Shown: positions 21,670 through 34,579, numbered from the stretch's first letter. The stretch: DNA of 64,000 bases from Anisodus tanguticus (GCA_034509755.1 CM067545.1:39549062-39613061), one strand, 5' to 3'. The notes: generated by a model from the sequence alone, not told the origin. Program-made: numbers and translations.

Positions 21670-24600
21670 ATGGAAATGGATTCGGATCGGCTAGCGGGGT
21701 CCGGATTCGACGATTATGTTCGAGTTGATGATGGAGGAAATGTTCGTTCCATTTCAGAAGGTTCTGATGAGAGCGTAGTGGAAGAAGAGCGAGGAGTTGA
21801 TGAGGTTTCTTCGGTAAAGGTTTTACCGGTGGAACTTTCAAGAAATGTAATGAAACTCACCTGTGAATCCTCTGCCGAAGGAGGTAGTTGCGATGTGTAT
21901 CTTGTTGGCACCGCTCACGTTTCTGTGGTAAATTTTCCAGTTTCTTTTGTTTGATCTGAAACAATGGTAAATTGTTGAGTTTTTCTTCCGTACATTTTAG
22001 TTAGGATTGAATTTAGACGGATGGATATAGAATTTGTAAGAGAAAGTTTTGAGGTTTGGATTTTAAGGTATCATATTTATGTGAATTCTTTGTGAATTTA
22101 TTTTTGTGTGAATTCCTAGAAGTTAGAAATGAAATTAATATAGATCAATTATATTCCTCAAATAGTTTGCTAAGTGTGTGTTGTTGGGACGGTTCATGTT
22201 TCTGCGGTAAATTTTCACGTTTTGTTTTCCCTTATGTTTTAATAAGGATTGAATTTAGATGGACAGATATAGAATTTGTAAGAGAAAATTGTCTTGTGGT
22301 TTGGATTTTAAGGTATCATATTTATGTGAATTTTTTGTGAAATTTCTTCTTGTGTGAGTTGCTGGAAGTTAGAAATGAAATTAATATATATCAATTATAT
22401 TCCTCAAATAGTTTGCATCCTGTTATCGACTTATCGTGACCATTTATGGCTTATATTGGCAACCTTTTTTATCAATCCAATCATATTAAAGGGAGAGATG
22501 TTATAGAGCAGAATGAGTTAACTTTACTTGGGAAAAAAAGAAGAAGAATTGAATGAGTTATAGAGGGTTGTACAATCACATTAAGTTTTCCATGCGTGGT
22601 CACAGGAATCCTGCCAAGACGTCGAAGCCGTGATCAGTTTCTTGAAACCCCAGGTGCGTCTTCTGACTTTGTATTAGTCGGTAGCAACCAGCTTTATCTG
22701 CCTATTTCCTTCTCTCTTACGCTTCCATGCTCGAGTTTTTGTTGATTTTGGATTATTGATGATAGGTTGTTTTCTTGGAGTTATGCTCAGGTCGTGTGGC
22801 TGTACTTACACTTCATAATTTAAAGGTCGGACTTTCATCTCTGAGATATATCTTTATCAGATCGAGTTTCTCTTGGACCGAGCGAAACATGAAGTTTCTA
22901 TATTTTCAGTTTTCTTATACCATGTAAAGAAGTTTTCTCTGTTATTTTTTTTCTTCTCGAAGGTTTACTAGTTTAACATTTGATACAGACTGGTTGTATG
23001 CTTTCGGTACCTTTTGTCTTCGCTCTATAATTCAGTCCAATTGTTTGCATTCTCAAGTGCAAGGAACATACTTTGGTTGTCTATCTTTTATTGCGCTTTG
23101 GTGCTTCAAGTATTTAGTCATAATTGGGGATCCTTTTTTATTTTTAAATAACAAGAAAAAATCTGTTAGAAAAGTAATCAAGGTCCAAAAATTTCTTGAA
23201 TGGGGAAAAGGATTTTTTCTTGGTTAAAACTTTCTATGTACCATAGGATTTCTAGTAAAACCTCTTCTTTAAGTCAAATCATTGTTTGGTGGCACTACTA
23301 ATACTGGGAATGGGAAGTGATTGAAATGGAATAAGTTAAGTTTAGCATTAAATACATCTATTTATTTTTAGATTAAGTTGGTTATGCCCCATGATAAGAA
23401 TGAAGGGGAACTTGGATCAGTAATCTAAAAGCGCACAAGTTCTTCTATTCAAGTGGTGGTGTTGATGGATTTTTACAAAGGAAGAATTTTATCGAGAAGA
23501 GTGGTAATGCAAAATAGGATTTCAATTTTCATGGTGCACAAAGTAAGTATCATGTTCCTACGGGGTAGGTGTGTGGAAACAAAATTGATTTTTGGCAAAA
23601 TAGAAAACCGCAGGGTGAGCTCTCCTGTAAAACTCATTTTATAGTTGGGGATGCACAAAGATTTATGGATGGGACAGACTCATATAAAGGGTCAATTCCA
23701 TGGTTTAGGTAAATAAAGTAAAACAGATAGAAATACTGCATCGAAGAACTAAGAGGTCCTATCTGTAAAATATGCTACAACTAATAAAGCTGAAAATGAT
23801 TTATGTAAATGCCAGTAGACATTGAAAGGATTATTACCGTCTGGCCACTAAAGGCAAGGACATATTTTTTTCTTCAAATTCTTATATGGTGCAACTCTTA
23901 TCCTGGGATTTAAATATGAATCCCCTTGCATTCAAATAGTCCCTTGTAGTAGGATTAGTATAAAAGAAAGCTTAGGACGTGTGTTGCTACTGTACCTTTT
24001 AGGCATCAAGGATACAACGAGATCAGTCGCTCCATACCTCCTGATTTAAGCTTGTTCCCCCAAACCACCACTGTGCAGTATGAGATGATATTGCTGGTCT
24101 TCATCTTTCACTTCTTTGGATTTAATTTGTAATACTCCCACTCCTAATTTTGCCAGGTACCAACTATGGGGGAAATGATGGATATGTGGAAGAAAAATCA
24201 AAATCCATTTGGCATACTCTATAGCTGGTTTCTTGCTAAGGTATCATTAACCTCTAATTGTGTTATATATTTACTTCCTAAAGTATAGTGCCTTTCATCT
24301 CTTCGTCCCCTCTCTCTCTTGTTTCCCCTTTTTTGGTGGCATATTGTTAATTGGATTTTCTTCATGTTTTAGGTTGCTAACAAGCTTGACGTTGTGCCTG
24401 GAGCTGAGTTTCGTGTGGCCTATGAAGAAGCAATGAAGTATGGGGGAAAGGTGATACTTGGTGACCGTCCTGTGCAAGTAAGATGCTTTGGATAATTCGA
24501 ACAATTGAAGATATTGAGTTAAATTTTGTGGTTCGTTCTATGATGTCTTAAGTTTGTCAAGTGTATAGCAATTCTCTGGTGGACAAATGATTTTACATCA

Positions 24601-27600
24601 AAACTTAAAAAAATCCCTAGTGATCATGATAAATACGGTGTTGCTTTTATTTTTCTTTCATTTTTAGTGAATGTCAGAACTAAAATAAAGTACGGAATCC
24701 TCTGTTACATCTCCTGGTCTCATGTTGTGGATAATACAATTGGAAAAAAAAAGTAATTTAGTGTCATAATAATTTAATATGCTTTTGTACTAGATTGATT
24801 AACTGCAAAAAGTGATCTACATTAAGAGGTTTTTGCTTTTACCGGAAGAATGCTGCATGTGCCTCTTTTGGCATTGTTGCTTCATTGGGATCTATTAATT
24901 TCGGTTATGACACTCTACCAAATGCTTCTTGATGTTTAGCAGATCTTATGGATCTATCTCAAAATGACATTATTTACTGATTTCCAAGCAGTGTGTTATC
25001 TTTTAGTTGGTATTAACTCTCTGTGGGGTCATAGTTATCTGCTTTTCGTCATAAACTTTGCTAGTACTCAATGCCCGCTGCCTGATACGGTGATACCAAC
25101 TGATAGTACTTTTTCATTTCCAAATATCAAAACTTTCTTCTTTTGATTGAAAAAAGAACAAAGGAAGCTAATCTGTCCGTTGCACCATTGTTGTCCTTCT
25201 CGATTTCTGAGTGTCTGACAAAAATTTAACTGGAAACAACTGTAGGTTATTATAATTTTCATGGATTTCAAGATACATAAATTGAAGTCTAGTATTAGTA
25301 AAGTTTGTCGAATTAAAAAACAATACGATTAAAATAATAGGGACCGAGAGAGTATAAACCTCCGTAAATACAACAACAACATACCTAGTGTGATCCCACA
25401 AGTGGGGTTTGGGGAGGGTGTAATGTATACAGACCTTAGGGGTTGTTTCAAATAGACCCTCAGCTCAAGAAAAGCGTTTTCAAAATAGGTTTGAAAAAAT
25501 ACAAATGCATAAACTTTTCCATAAATATAACCCCAACACCCTTAATAACTACTATGATATCTCCTAATTGCTTTCTCCAACAATTCATTTGTATCCCAAC
25601 AATTCAACCGAAGAATATGTCCTACAACAAATTGAAACAATGGAGAAATTTGAATCTCTTAAAATTAATGAATCAATAACTCCTCAAGAATCGATTGAAC
25701 ACGTGAGATAAAAGGTAAACTAATCAAATAGTAGGTTTCATCCAAATTCAACTAAAAAAGAGTTACTCCGTCCGTGGAGAAACATTAACCATGACTATAT
25801 TAACATCAACAAGTTCATGATCCCGGAGAATAAAAGAGAAGATGAATCGTAATCAAGAAGTTCCCGACAGATCTTCAAACTATCATGAAAACCTTGGAAT
25901 CTTCCGTTCCTTTTCTCTCTTATTTTCATCCAAAATAGTCGTCCCCCCGGCCTCCTCCAAAATCCCTTTTATATCCCTCGCTCAACCCTAGTATTTAAAA
26001 TTCTGAAAATTTGCATTCAGGCCACACCGTCGCAGCAGTCGAAACTCAATGTGATGGTCGTGGCTGCTTAACAAGTGCTAAGGAGCGTTGCAACGCCCAA
26101 AACTTGACCATTGCGACGGTCGGGGCTGTTTAGTGCACGACGATTCTTCAACCAATTTTTCTTCATTTCTTGAACCTCTTTTGCTTGAATCTTGTGTATT
26201 TTCTCCTTATCTCCTTCATTGCATATCTATCATCAAAACAACACCAATATGTGAGGAATAAATATACATATAAATGTGACTCATCAAGGACATGTTTGTT
26301 ATTGTTTTTCATATATTGCTTCTTTACCATCCTTTTTATTTGGGGAGTATAAACAGTTTCTTTAACCAAGTCTTGTAAAATTACTTTTCTTTGTAAAAAA
26401 ATTCAAACATGTTCTTGGAAGTGTTCTCAATGTAGTTTCTTAAGTCTATAATTTTGCTTCCATGAAATAAATCAAATATTTAAAATTGACCAAAACAAAA
26501 AAAAAGAATAAAAGATGTAGTGCTTATCTAATGGAGTTGGAGCTGTAATAATATAAAGCTTCTTGATACTTTAGTGCTCTTGCGGGACTGCAATTACTTT
26601 TTCTGTTTTGTCCTGTTTTGCAAGTAGGAAAAAAACATATTTATAGTTCCTGCTCAATTTGTTGTTTTCTTGTAAATGTGTAACCACTTTTTCATTTTTT
26701 CACTTTAGGATAAATTACACTAAACAACCATGTGATATGACTCAATTATAGACACCCCTACTGTATTTTAAAATCAAACGTTTGCCCTTTATACTAAGGA
26801 ATTCCTACACAGATATTAGCTTGAATAATATTCCTTTTTCACTAGGTCATTAAGTTTTTAGTTTTGAGAAACACAATGTACATATGTTCTAAGTGTATTA
26901 AAATATACTCCCTCCGTCCCAATTTGTTTGAAGATTGACCAGTTTGGGGGTTGACTTAATTTTAAACATAGATTTTTGCGAGTATTTTATAAGAAAATTT
27001 ACATATTTGAAAACTACTATAAGTCTGCATAATTAATAATTCACAATATATGAAAAGAGTTGGAGAAAATTGTAGTCAAAGAAAGAGTTGTTTGACTCTC
27101 AAACTGGTAACCTTCAAACAAATTGGGACAGAGGGGGTAATTACTAAAAGCAAAATTACAATTACAGGGAAAAAGTTCAGATGTATTTAACTTTAAGGAA
27201 TTTTAATGGATAAGCATTTTGTTAAAAAAAATTATTCACACCTTTGACTTTAAAAAGAACTTTCAAACCTCTTAAATAGGAAATGACCACATATTACTTA
27301 ATAAAATAAACCAATTATAAGCAATAATGTTTCTGTATTTTAAATATATAAGCCATTAGTATTTCAATATATATAATAATATTTTATTATATAGGAATCT
27401 CTCATTTTTATTTGTCTTATAATTTATTATTCCACTTCAAATTATCTTTAATTTACTTAGATGAATGTTGTTTTGTGAGGATTTTCATTATATAATTGGT
27501 TTAAATATTTTAGTAAAAATAGGAATAACATAATTATGTTTGTGTAGGATTTCCATAGTATAGGGGATGTAAGTGCTTGATTTTAAAATACAGGGGATGT

Positions 27601-29853
27601 ACGCAATTGACTCATATTATAGGGGTGTCTAGTGTAATTTACCCTTCATTTTATTGAAGTAGTTTCATCTATTTATTTATTGGGTAGATTTCTCTTCTTG
27701 TTAGTTCTAAACTTCAGTTTGAAACCTGATCGTTAGTCCCTGTCTGTCTGATGCTACAACTGTAATGCCTCAGATTATGCAGTTCAGTTTTTTTACTAAC
27801 CTTTCAAATGTTACCAATTTCTTGAGCAGATAACATTGCGAAGAACATGGGCAAAAATGCCGCTTTGGCACAAAACAAAATTCTTGTTCTCCTTATTTTT
27901 CCAAGCATTATTTTTACCAAAGCCGGAAGATCTCAACAAGATGGTAGGGTTCCTTGCATAATATTCTTTGGGGTCGGCTCTCTCTGCATATTGGATTTGT
28001 GAAGAATATCATATGTTACTTACACGGTATTGAACTTCTGCTATTGAGCAGATGATGGAAATGGGTGACGTCGACATGTTGACTCTTGTAATTCAGGAAA
28101 TGAGCAAGCACTTCCCCACTCTTTGGACTACCCTGGTTCATGAACGAGATCTGTAAGCGCCTCTAACTTACATACAACCCACTGTGCTTGTGATTAAAAT
28201 TCTCTTCTGGCCCTACCTCTCTACACTCACTCCATCTCCTTTTGTCTGAACGGTCAAAATTTGTTCTGCTGCCTGCCTTAGTTTTGTGCTATTTTTTGTT
28301 TCTTTAACTGGCTTGTACTTGTCATTAAGTCCTGGCCAGTGTTACATCAGATTTAGAGAGCTTGTTGCATGTTAAGTCCTCCAAAATAAAACTCAGAAAC
28401 TAATCTATTTAGTTACTCCGCATACTCGAAGAGTAATTTATGTGTGTAGCTATCTGGCTTTCTACAAGTAGTTCAACGCTAATAGAACCTGCAATATGTG
28501 TAAGGAGGTTGCCTAATTTGGTTTAATAATACATGGAACAATGAGGATACATTTAATTATAGGCTTTTGGAAAAGTAGCTTCACATATATTGGTGTTAGT
28601 TGCTTTGTAAAGGTCGAAGTGAAAAGGAAGTGTACATGTTGACTAAAGGGATAACTTAATATGTGTTAATCAGCAAGTGTAAGAGGCGCCAAAGTAGTGC
28701 TCTATTTTGCAGCGGTGCTCTTCTAATTTTTCGGATGAGTAGAATTTTCTCAAGCAGTTCTTGATCTCAATGTGTTGGTATAGTCATCAGTTATTGCATA
28801 TCATATCATTTGTTCAGTTCCAGTTTTCCTAACTAACAACAAGCATTTTATGTACCTCCCCAGTCTTAATAGAATTTTCAGTTTGATGGCAAGAAAAACT
28901 CCGGGAAGGTAGAGTAGAAATTAGCATGAGAAAGTATGCTAAGTTAGTCAACTGAATTAACACGCTGATTCAATTAAAATAGAAATTCCGTCCTATGTTG
29001 TTAAGTGTAAGCAATGTCTGGTAAATATTTGCCAAGTGGAAAAGACAGACGTGTTGTATCAAAGAATTTATCACATAATGTTGGATTACGTGTACCACTG
29101 TCAAGGGGTAGGTTCTGGGGTGAAACAGTCCAGTATTAAATGAAATATTTCATGATGCATTTGTTGCAACTTGAGCTAACGAGATATGTTTTTAGCTTAT
29201 TATTCAACTTGTGAGTTTTTGTAATTGTGAATAAACTCACACGCTGTACTGTTCATATGCTTCAAATAGTATTATTTGTCTATCAAACAGGGAGATTTAT
29301 GGTAATTTTGGTCTTCCTTGCATGTAAGTCAAAATCTTTGAAGGATGACAGTGAACCTGTCACTTTTTTTTTGTACTTCTGATGATATTGTAAATACTGT
29401 TTTACAACTGTTAGAAATCTGGCTTTCTCTGTCCTTCCACAGATTCATGTCATCAACATTACTAAGAGTTGCCAGTGAACACAACTCTGTTGTAGCAGTC
29501 GTCGGGATGGGTCACCTGCCAGGAATCAAGAAGAACTGGAAACAACCCATTGAGGTAATAAAAGTTGTTGCAAGTGTAGTTTGAACTGATGCTTCCTCCT
29601 GTACATTGCAAAGCATTTGGAAGCATTTTTTTTTGGCTTTCCTATCTGCATATTTAATTTCACAAGCTGACATTGAACCTCTTAACTATTTATTGACGAT
29701 GTTTGTTTTAATTTGCTGCCACAGGTTAAGGAACTACTCACAATTCCTTCACAGAAACCTGCCATCTCTGTCACAAGAATCTTGTCAACACTCGGAGTTG
29801 CAGTCGCAGGGGTGGCCATAATATCTGGCATTTATACTTCAATCAAGAAATAG
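21670..29853 (+). CDS. TraB-domain protein with C-terminal membrane anchor
   Basis: Exons: 21670-21927, 22606-22653, 22766-22825, 24157-24240, 24373-24477, 27830-27943, 28052-28152, 29443-29554, 29725-29853; 336 aa, phases consistent, all GT-AG. An acidic N-terminus of about 70 residues precedes the TraB (TraB/PrgY/GumN) domain, which shows GTAHVS (80-85), FLELCSGR (105-112), GDRPVQ (180-185), HERD (253-256) and VVAVVGMGH (273-281). A small-residue hydrophobic segment at about 315-332 followed by KK suggests a tail anchor. Its Arabidopsis relatives TRB1 and TRB2 sit at ER-mitochondria contact sites and affect mitophagy; that role is inferred here. I chose ATG 21670 over the in-frame ATG 21553 because the extra 39 residues look like leader. 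Intron 1 contains a duplicated exon-1 end. Confidence 0.9.
21894..22417. repeat. tandem duplication spanning the exon 1/intron 1 junction of the TraB gene
   Basis: Copy 1 (about 21894-22172) starts inside exon 1 at TTGTTGGCACCGCTCACGTT and runs into intron 1. Copy 2 (about 22173-22417) starts TTGTTGGGACGGTTCATGTT. Both contain TTTCTG(T/C)GGTAAATTTTC (the splice donor), GATATAGAATTTGTAAGAGAA, TGGATTTTAAGGTATCATAT and ATTATATTCCTCAAATAGTTTGC in the same order. Confidence 0.88.
25370..25475 (-). mobile_element. TS/SolS-type SINE fragment
   Basis: ACAACAACAACATACCTAGT followed by ATCCCACAAGTGGGGTTTGG, then CAGACCTTAGGGG and ATAGACCCTCAGCTCAAG, is the reverse complement of a Solanaceae SINE that ends in (TTG)n. 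The head is missing. It lies in intron 5 of the TraB gene. Confidence 0.75.
26708..27644. mobile_element. Mutator-type MITE with long terminal inverted repeats
   Basis: The left end GGATAAATTACACTAAACAA matches in reverse complement the right end (AGTGTAATTTACCC). Similarity continues inward for about 100 bp (GACACCCCTA, TGTATTTTAAAATCAA). Flanking 9-mers TTCACTTTA (26699-26707) and TTCATTTTA (27645-27653) agree at 8 of 9 bases. Long inverted repeats plus a 9-bp duplication indicate MULE origin. There is no transposase. It lies in intron 5 of the TraB gene and contains a Stowaway insertion. Confidence 0.82.
26908..27137. mobile_element. Stowaway MITE nested in the Mutator-type MITE
   Basis: Starts CTCCCTCCGTCCCAATTTGT and ends CAAATTGGGACAGAGGGGG, flanked by TA on both sides (26906-26907 and 27138-27139). 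About 230 bp. The interior resembles the MITE at 13823-14081 (TTACATATTTGAAAACTACT and GTTTGACTCTC words). Confidence 0.88.
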
Positions 29854-30861
29854 CATCAGTGGATCAAATACAAATGTCTTTTCTTTCATGCATTTTAGAG
29901 GTCATACAAGTTTGTTACGTTTAGGTGCTGACGTCATACATTCAACTCTGGTCTGTCCTACTCCTGTAGGAAATGGGAAATCGTTGTTTTTGCAAAATCT
30001 CGTGGGGAGAGGATGGTAAGCCAGATTTGACCTCGAAATAGATTCTTTAAATTTTTGAACAGCGACTGGATTAAAGATGCTAAAATTTGGCCCAACTCTT
30101 TTTATCTCTCCCGACTTTCAGTCGATCACTCTATCATCTCTCTAGTAGCACAGCTAGTTCTCTACACATTTCCTGCTGTATGCATTGTTAATTTGATCTT
30201 AGTTGTATTTCCATTGTTTAACCATCAACCTGCCAGGCGTCATAGGTGGTTTTCTTGGGTGAAATGGGAGATATTAACAAATCAAATCCTAACAGATCTC
30301 GAAATAGGATGTGACAGATCTGTTGGACGCTTTGGGATGACAACAATTTTGCTTTGAGGGCTCATATGTGGCCTGTGATGAGCAAGGTCAACACGAAGGA
30401 GGTGAGGAAGAAGCTCCAACTCTTGGTTAACATATATAATTTGCCTTGCAGTTTCTAGTTATTCAGCCATGTCTTTGCATGGTTGCAACTTTACCGACTA
30501 ATAGCTATAATATGACATGTCTCTGGTCATATTGAGTTGATTAGCTTACAAAGCTAGGTAAGCTAGTCATATGGTTGCGCCATACAAAGTACATAGTTTA
30601 CCTGGCTGCCATAAATTTAAACTCCTACTCAGTTAGCCTCTTGTTTATTGTTACGATGAAAGAAACAAAAGGTAGAAATCATCGTAGTTCAAAACAAGTT
30701 TTGAGTCTTACCATGAAACTGTAGTACCTTCAACAAACGGCTATGAAAAATGGAATATGTTTTAATCGATTTTTGTTAGTATTAAACTTAAAAAGGCTAT
30801 TCGCACGAATTACTTGAGTGAAAAATTTAAAAAGCGGAATCACACAAGAGTGCGTTAAAAG
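29854..30861. other. TraB gene 3' UTR and downstream sequence, no gene seen
   Basis: The open frame at 30055-30357 shows no domain and no splice context. I see no recognisable transposon ends. Confidence 0.5.
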
Positions 30862-31507
30862 TAATAAACTATCATGACTATTCTAACTATTTCCGAAAAG
30901 ACATATTTATGTGAAGTAGCACCTTTTCATGAGAGGTTCTAAACATGTGTCTTCTAATAGACTAATGATATTCTAATACCCTATGAGGATCATTGCTATT
31001 TTAATAAATTATTAGGATCATTTTAATTTTTCTCGAAAAGGCATCTTTACGTGAAGTAGCACATTTTCATGAGAGATTTTAAACGTGTCTTCTAATAGAC
31101 TATTGATATTCTAATATAATATATCAGGACCATTGCTATTCTAATAAACTATCGATCATTTTATTTTTTCTCAAGAAGACATTTTTATGTGAAGCAACAC
31201 ATTTTCATGAGAAGTCACACGTCTTCTAATATTCTCTAATGATATTCTAATACCTTTTATTCAACAATATGGGTGCTAACCAGATTCCCCATGTTATATG
31301 CGAGGTCAATAAAATTCTCCAGAGAGTGAGTTTTTGATCATAATGACCACCTAAAGTTGGATTTCCAGGACCATTGCTATTCTAATAAACTATCAGGGAC
31401 CATTCTATTTTTTCTCGAAAAGACATTTTTACGTGAAGCAACACCTTTTCATGAGAGATTTCAAACGTGTCTTCTTATAGACTCTAATGTATTCTAATAC
31501 ACTATCA
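30862..31507. repeat. about 135-bp tandem repeats, four copies, one interrupted spacing
   Basis: Copies begin near 30862, 31001, 31139 and 31376. Shared blocks in order: AATAAACTAT, CGAAAAGACATTTTTACGTG (variants), GAAGCAACAC(A/C)TTTTCATGAGA, AACGTGTCTTCTAATAGACT and TGATATTCTAATA. Between copies 3 and 4 lie about 110 bp of unrelated sequence (31262-31370). Confidence 0.85.
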
Positions 31508-32690
31508 AAATCATTTCGAAAAAAATCCAATTAAGTAAATAAGCTTAAACTACCGATATGTATTTTATTCGTTAACGTTATCAAGATTTGGGGATTGATA
31601 GTTGTTGAAACAACTAAATGAGGGTGTTTTGAGACATGAAAAAGGGGTCTAATCATTTTAATAATTGAAATAATAACATAGACTAGGGGTCCAGAAACAG
31701 TTTATTAGAATAGTTAAAATCTCAAAACACAATTCTAAAAATAAAACATAAATTATCATTTTTTTAATTTAAAAACATGATTATTAAAATATTAATATCA
31801 TTGCATTCTATTTTATATGACCTACAACACCATTATTGTGGAAATATTACGTGTCGTTCTTTATTAATATCAACACTACAAGTTCGTAAAGAGTTAATCT
31901 TAGATATTGTTAGATATTGTAATGTTTGAAGTGTATTCAATGTTATAGTTAATGTGTGGTCATCCATTATTTTAAATAGTTAATACGTTAAGTCATCAAT
32001 TTCATGCTTTTAACATACTTTTTAGTCACAAATTTAAGTTTTTACAATTTTGAGTGTCACATTTCCTTTTAATTTTTTTTTTATCACAACAAGAAGTGAT
32101 GAGTTTAAAGGTTAAACATATAGTTATGATCACTACAATTTTTTCAACACATTATTAATATTACTTTTAGTTATCATCATTTTAGATTATTATAGTGTTG
32201 TTTCACTAATTTCATAATGATAACATATTATTTAGTAAAAAATTTAACTTTTAAAATTAAAATTAGTTCAATTCTTTTAAAAAAAATATTTTTTGGTTGA
32301 AAAAATATGTATTACATTGTATATTCTAATAATATGTTATCGGTATATAATAAACGAAGAGGGTGGTGGGGGTTGAAACTAGTTAGTACATTATATATTC
32401 TAATAACATGTATTACGTTAACTAGTTAGTTTCAACTGATACCAATCTCCAATTCTTGAGAAGGCCAAAAGGTATTGCTAGGATTTGATGGGTAAAATGA
32501 CCTCTTGTGGTAAAGACATGAGACAAACTGAGGGTACAAGACCTTCTACTAATAATAGTTTAATGGTCTATACATAAATGTTGTCTCGTCTATAATAATA
32601 AAAGTTATAAATATGAAATGTTCATCTTCAACCTCAAGCTCAAATCTGAAATGTTCATCTTTTTCATCAAGCTCAAACCCGAAAATTTGC
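31508..32690. other. AT-rich intergenic sequence, nothing recognised
   Basis: No reading frame with a recognisable domain. Words such as ATATTCTAATAACATGT recur around 32320-32420, but no element boundaries could be set. Confidence 0.4.
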
Positions 32691-32700
32691 ACGGAACCAT

Positions 32701-33028
32701 CTTAAATCTTCTCCAAACTATTTTAAATTTGAGATTTAGACTCCTCAAAAGATCTCCAACAAAACTCAATAACACTACTTGAAATAAATCACTCTTCATA
32801 AAACTCATTTTTCAAGTTTGAAGCTCATGCTTCATCAATGGCTATCAAGCTAAAATTTGAAATTTAATTCAAAACCACTTTAAATTTTCTCTAAACCCTC
32901 TAAAATTTGAAATTTAATCTATAAAAAAATCCCAAACAAAATACAATAAGACCCATTTGAAATGAATCACTTTTTTGAAAACTCATTTTTTCAAGCTTGA
33001 AGCTCAAGCTTCAACAATGGTTGTCAAT
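32701..33028. repeat. tandem duplication, about 170-bp unit
   Basis: 32701-32850 and 32880-33028 share TTAAAT(C/T)TTCTC, GAAATGAATCACT (variants), AAAACTCATTTTTTCAAG and GAAGCTCAAGCTTCA(A/T)CAATGG in the same order, with moderate divergence. Confidence 0.75.
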
Positions 33029-33151
33029 GAAGTATATTTCAGATGTAAGAGTAAAACAATGTGGGAATAAATTGAGAGAGAGTAATATAATTTTTTTTTT
33101 TATAAGGTGAAAGATTATTTTTTTAGATTTTTAATTTGTTTTATTTTATTA

Positions 33152-33180
33152 CTAGTTAACATGATCGCGCTTTGCGCGGT
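33152..33180 (-). mobile_element. Helitron 3' terminus (minus strand)
   Basis: Read on the minus strand, the end is CCGCGCAAAGCGCG, ten bases, then CTAG followed by T. This is the Helitron 3' signature: a short GC-rich hairpin (33166-33178, five paired bases around AAA), a CTRR end, and insertion between A and T. The element body would extend rightward; its 5' TC end was not located. Confidence 0.65.
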
Positions 33181-33719
33181 AATATACATCAACATAACAA
33201 CAAAACAATAATTTGTAAATATAATCAACATACTATGATAAAACTTTTTACATAAACGTTTATAAAGAATAATTCTATAAAATGAAAAAAATAAACAAAA
33301 AGTAGCATGACTACTTGCTCAACACCTTGTGCCCACATCTTAATTAATTAATAAATACCTTTCACTTCTTAAAATAAGTATCAATTAACTGTATATTCTT
33401 GAACTATTTATTTGTTGAAATTTATTTTAAAAGTCGTTAAAAGAGGTACAAAAAAGTTCTATTTATTTTAAAGGATGAAAATAAAATTCAAATTCAAGAA
33501 TGAAATAGAAAAAGAAAAGAAATGTAAAATAAAACAAATAAGTGTATCCAACAAATTAGCCAAACTTTTTTTTTTCTTAGTGAGAGATGCTGCTCCTTGT
33601 CACTAACTTCCCTTAACACAAACATGACCTCATCCCATCAAAATACCAACAGTTGCTCCATCCACACCTATGACAATTGATAGGTGTCTGTCTATGCAAT
33701 TGACAAATTACGAATACAT

Positions 33720-34170
33720 AGTCTATCGTTATTAGGTTCTCGGAAGGAAAGTCAACCACAACTATGTGAAATCCTACTGAGAATTTTTCACTTATAAAAT
33801 TTCAAAAAGAAGAAAATATGCAATTTGCGTTACATGGAGGCCCTTGGTTCGTGTTGAACCACTTTCTCTTTGGGAACCTAAGTTCGTAGCTTCAAATGCA
33901 ACCCTCACCTACACGGCTCTTTGGATGAGACTTCCCGAATTTTATGATATTGAAATTATTCAACGAGTGAGTTTGAAAATATAAAGTTATTAAAAATTGA
34001 TATATGAGCGTGTGAGATAGTGTTAAAAGTTTCATATCAGATGTTGAATGAGAACATGGATTCTTAACAACTACAACCAGAGGAAGATATGCCCGATTGT
34101 GGGTGGAAGTGCCATTAGAGATGCCTCTGAAATCTCACCTCTTCATTGGGAAGCATAGACAACAAATTCT
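33720..34170 (+). pseudogene. L1-type LINE ORF1 fragment (DUF4283 region)
   Basis: Frames on the plus strand spell pieces of the DUF4283 domain found in plant L1 ORF1: an LGRKVNHNYV-like start, LHGGPWFVLNHFLF, EPKFVASNATLTYTALWMRL with PEFYDIEIIQRV, and then TTRGRYARLWVEVPL with FIGKHRQQILYEE. They lie in different frames with stops. The same LINE probably continues after the Copia 2 insertion. Confidence 0.7.
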
Positions 34171-34405
34171 TTATGAAGAAGTAGGCATGTTATGCACATA
34201 ACCCCTCATACACCTACCATATTAATACACCGGACGACATATTGGGCTCTAGACCTAATGATTATGCTGGAAACTAGCCCATGCAACAAGTCCCAGCCCA
34301 TCACATCTTGTTCCATTACATCAGATTTTTTTCACAGCTCCACCTATACAAATAATAATCACCCCTAGCTAGTTAATTTCTCCAACACCTAATAACCAAC
34401 ACCCA

Positions 34406-34505
34406 TGCAGGAGTAGAATAGGAATAAGATTTTTCTATTGTGGAAATTGTAAATTGTATATATACTCTTTCATTAATGAAAATAATCAAGACATTATTTC
34501 TTTCA
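34406..34505 (+). repeat. 5' LTR of Copia 2
   Basis: 100 bp, TG...CA, followed at once by the primer-binding site. Unusually short for a Copia LTR. Confidence 0.8.
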
Positions 34506-34517
34506 TGGTATCAGAAG
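34506..34517 (+). other. primer-binding site of Copia 2
   Basis: TGGTATCAGAAG, one base off the usual tRNA-Met complement, adjoining the left LTR. Confidence 0.8.
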
Positions 34518-34579
34518 TCTAGGTTCACAAAATCCTATCGACTTTTTTTCTAGCTACCTCATTTTTCGAGCTTCTCTCT

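Noticed and set aside
30055..30357. 100-codon open frame downstream of the TraB gene
   Set aside because: No motif and no exon structure; probably chance in the 3' flank.
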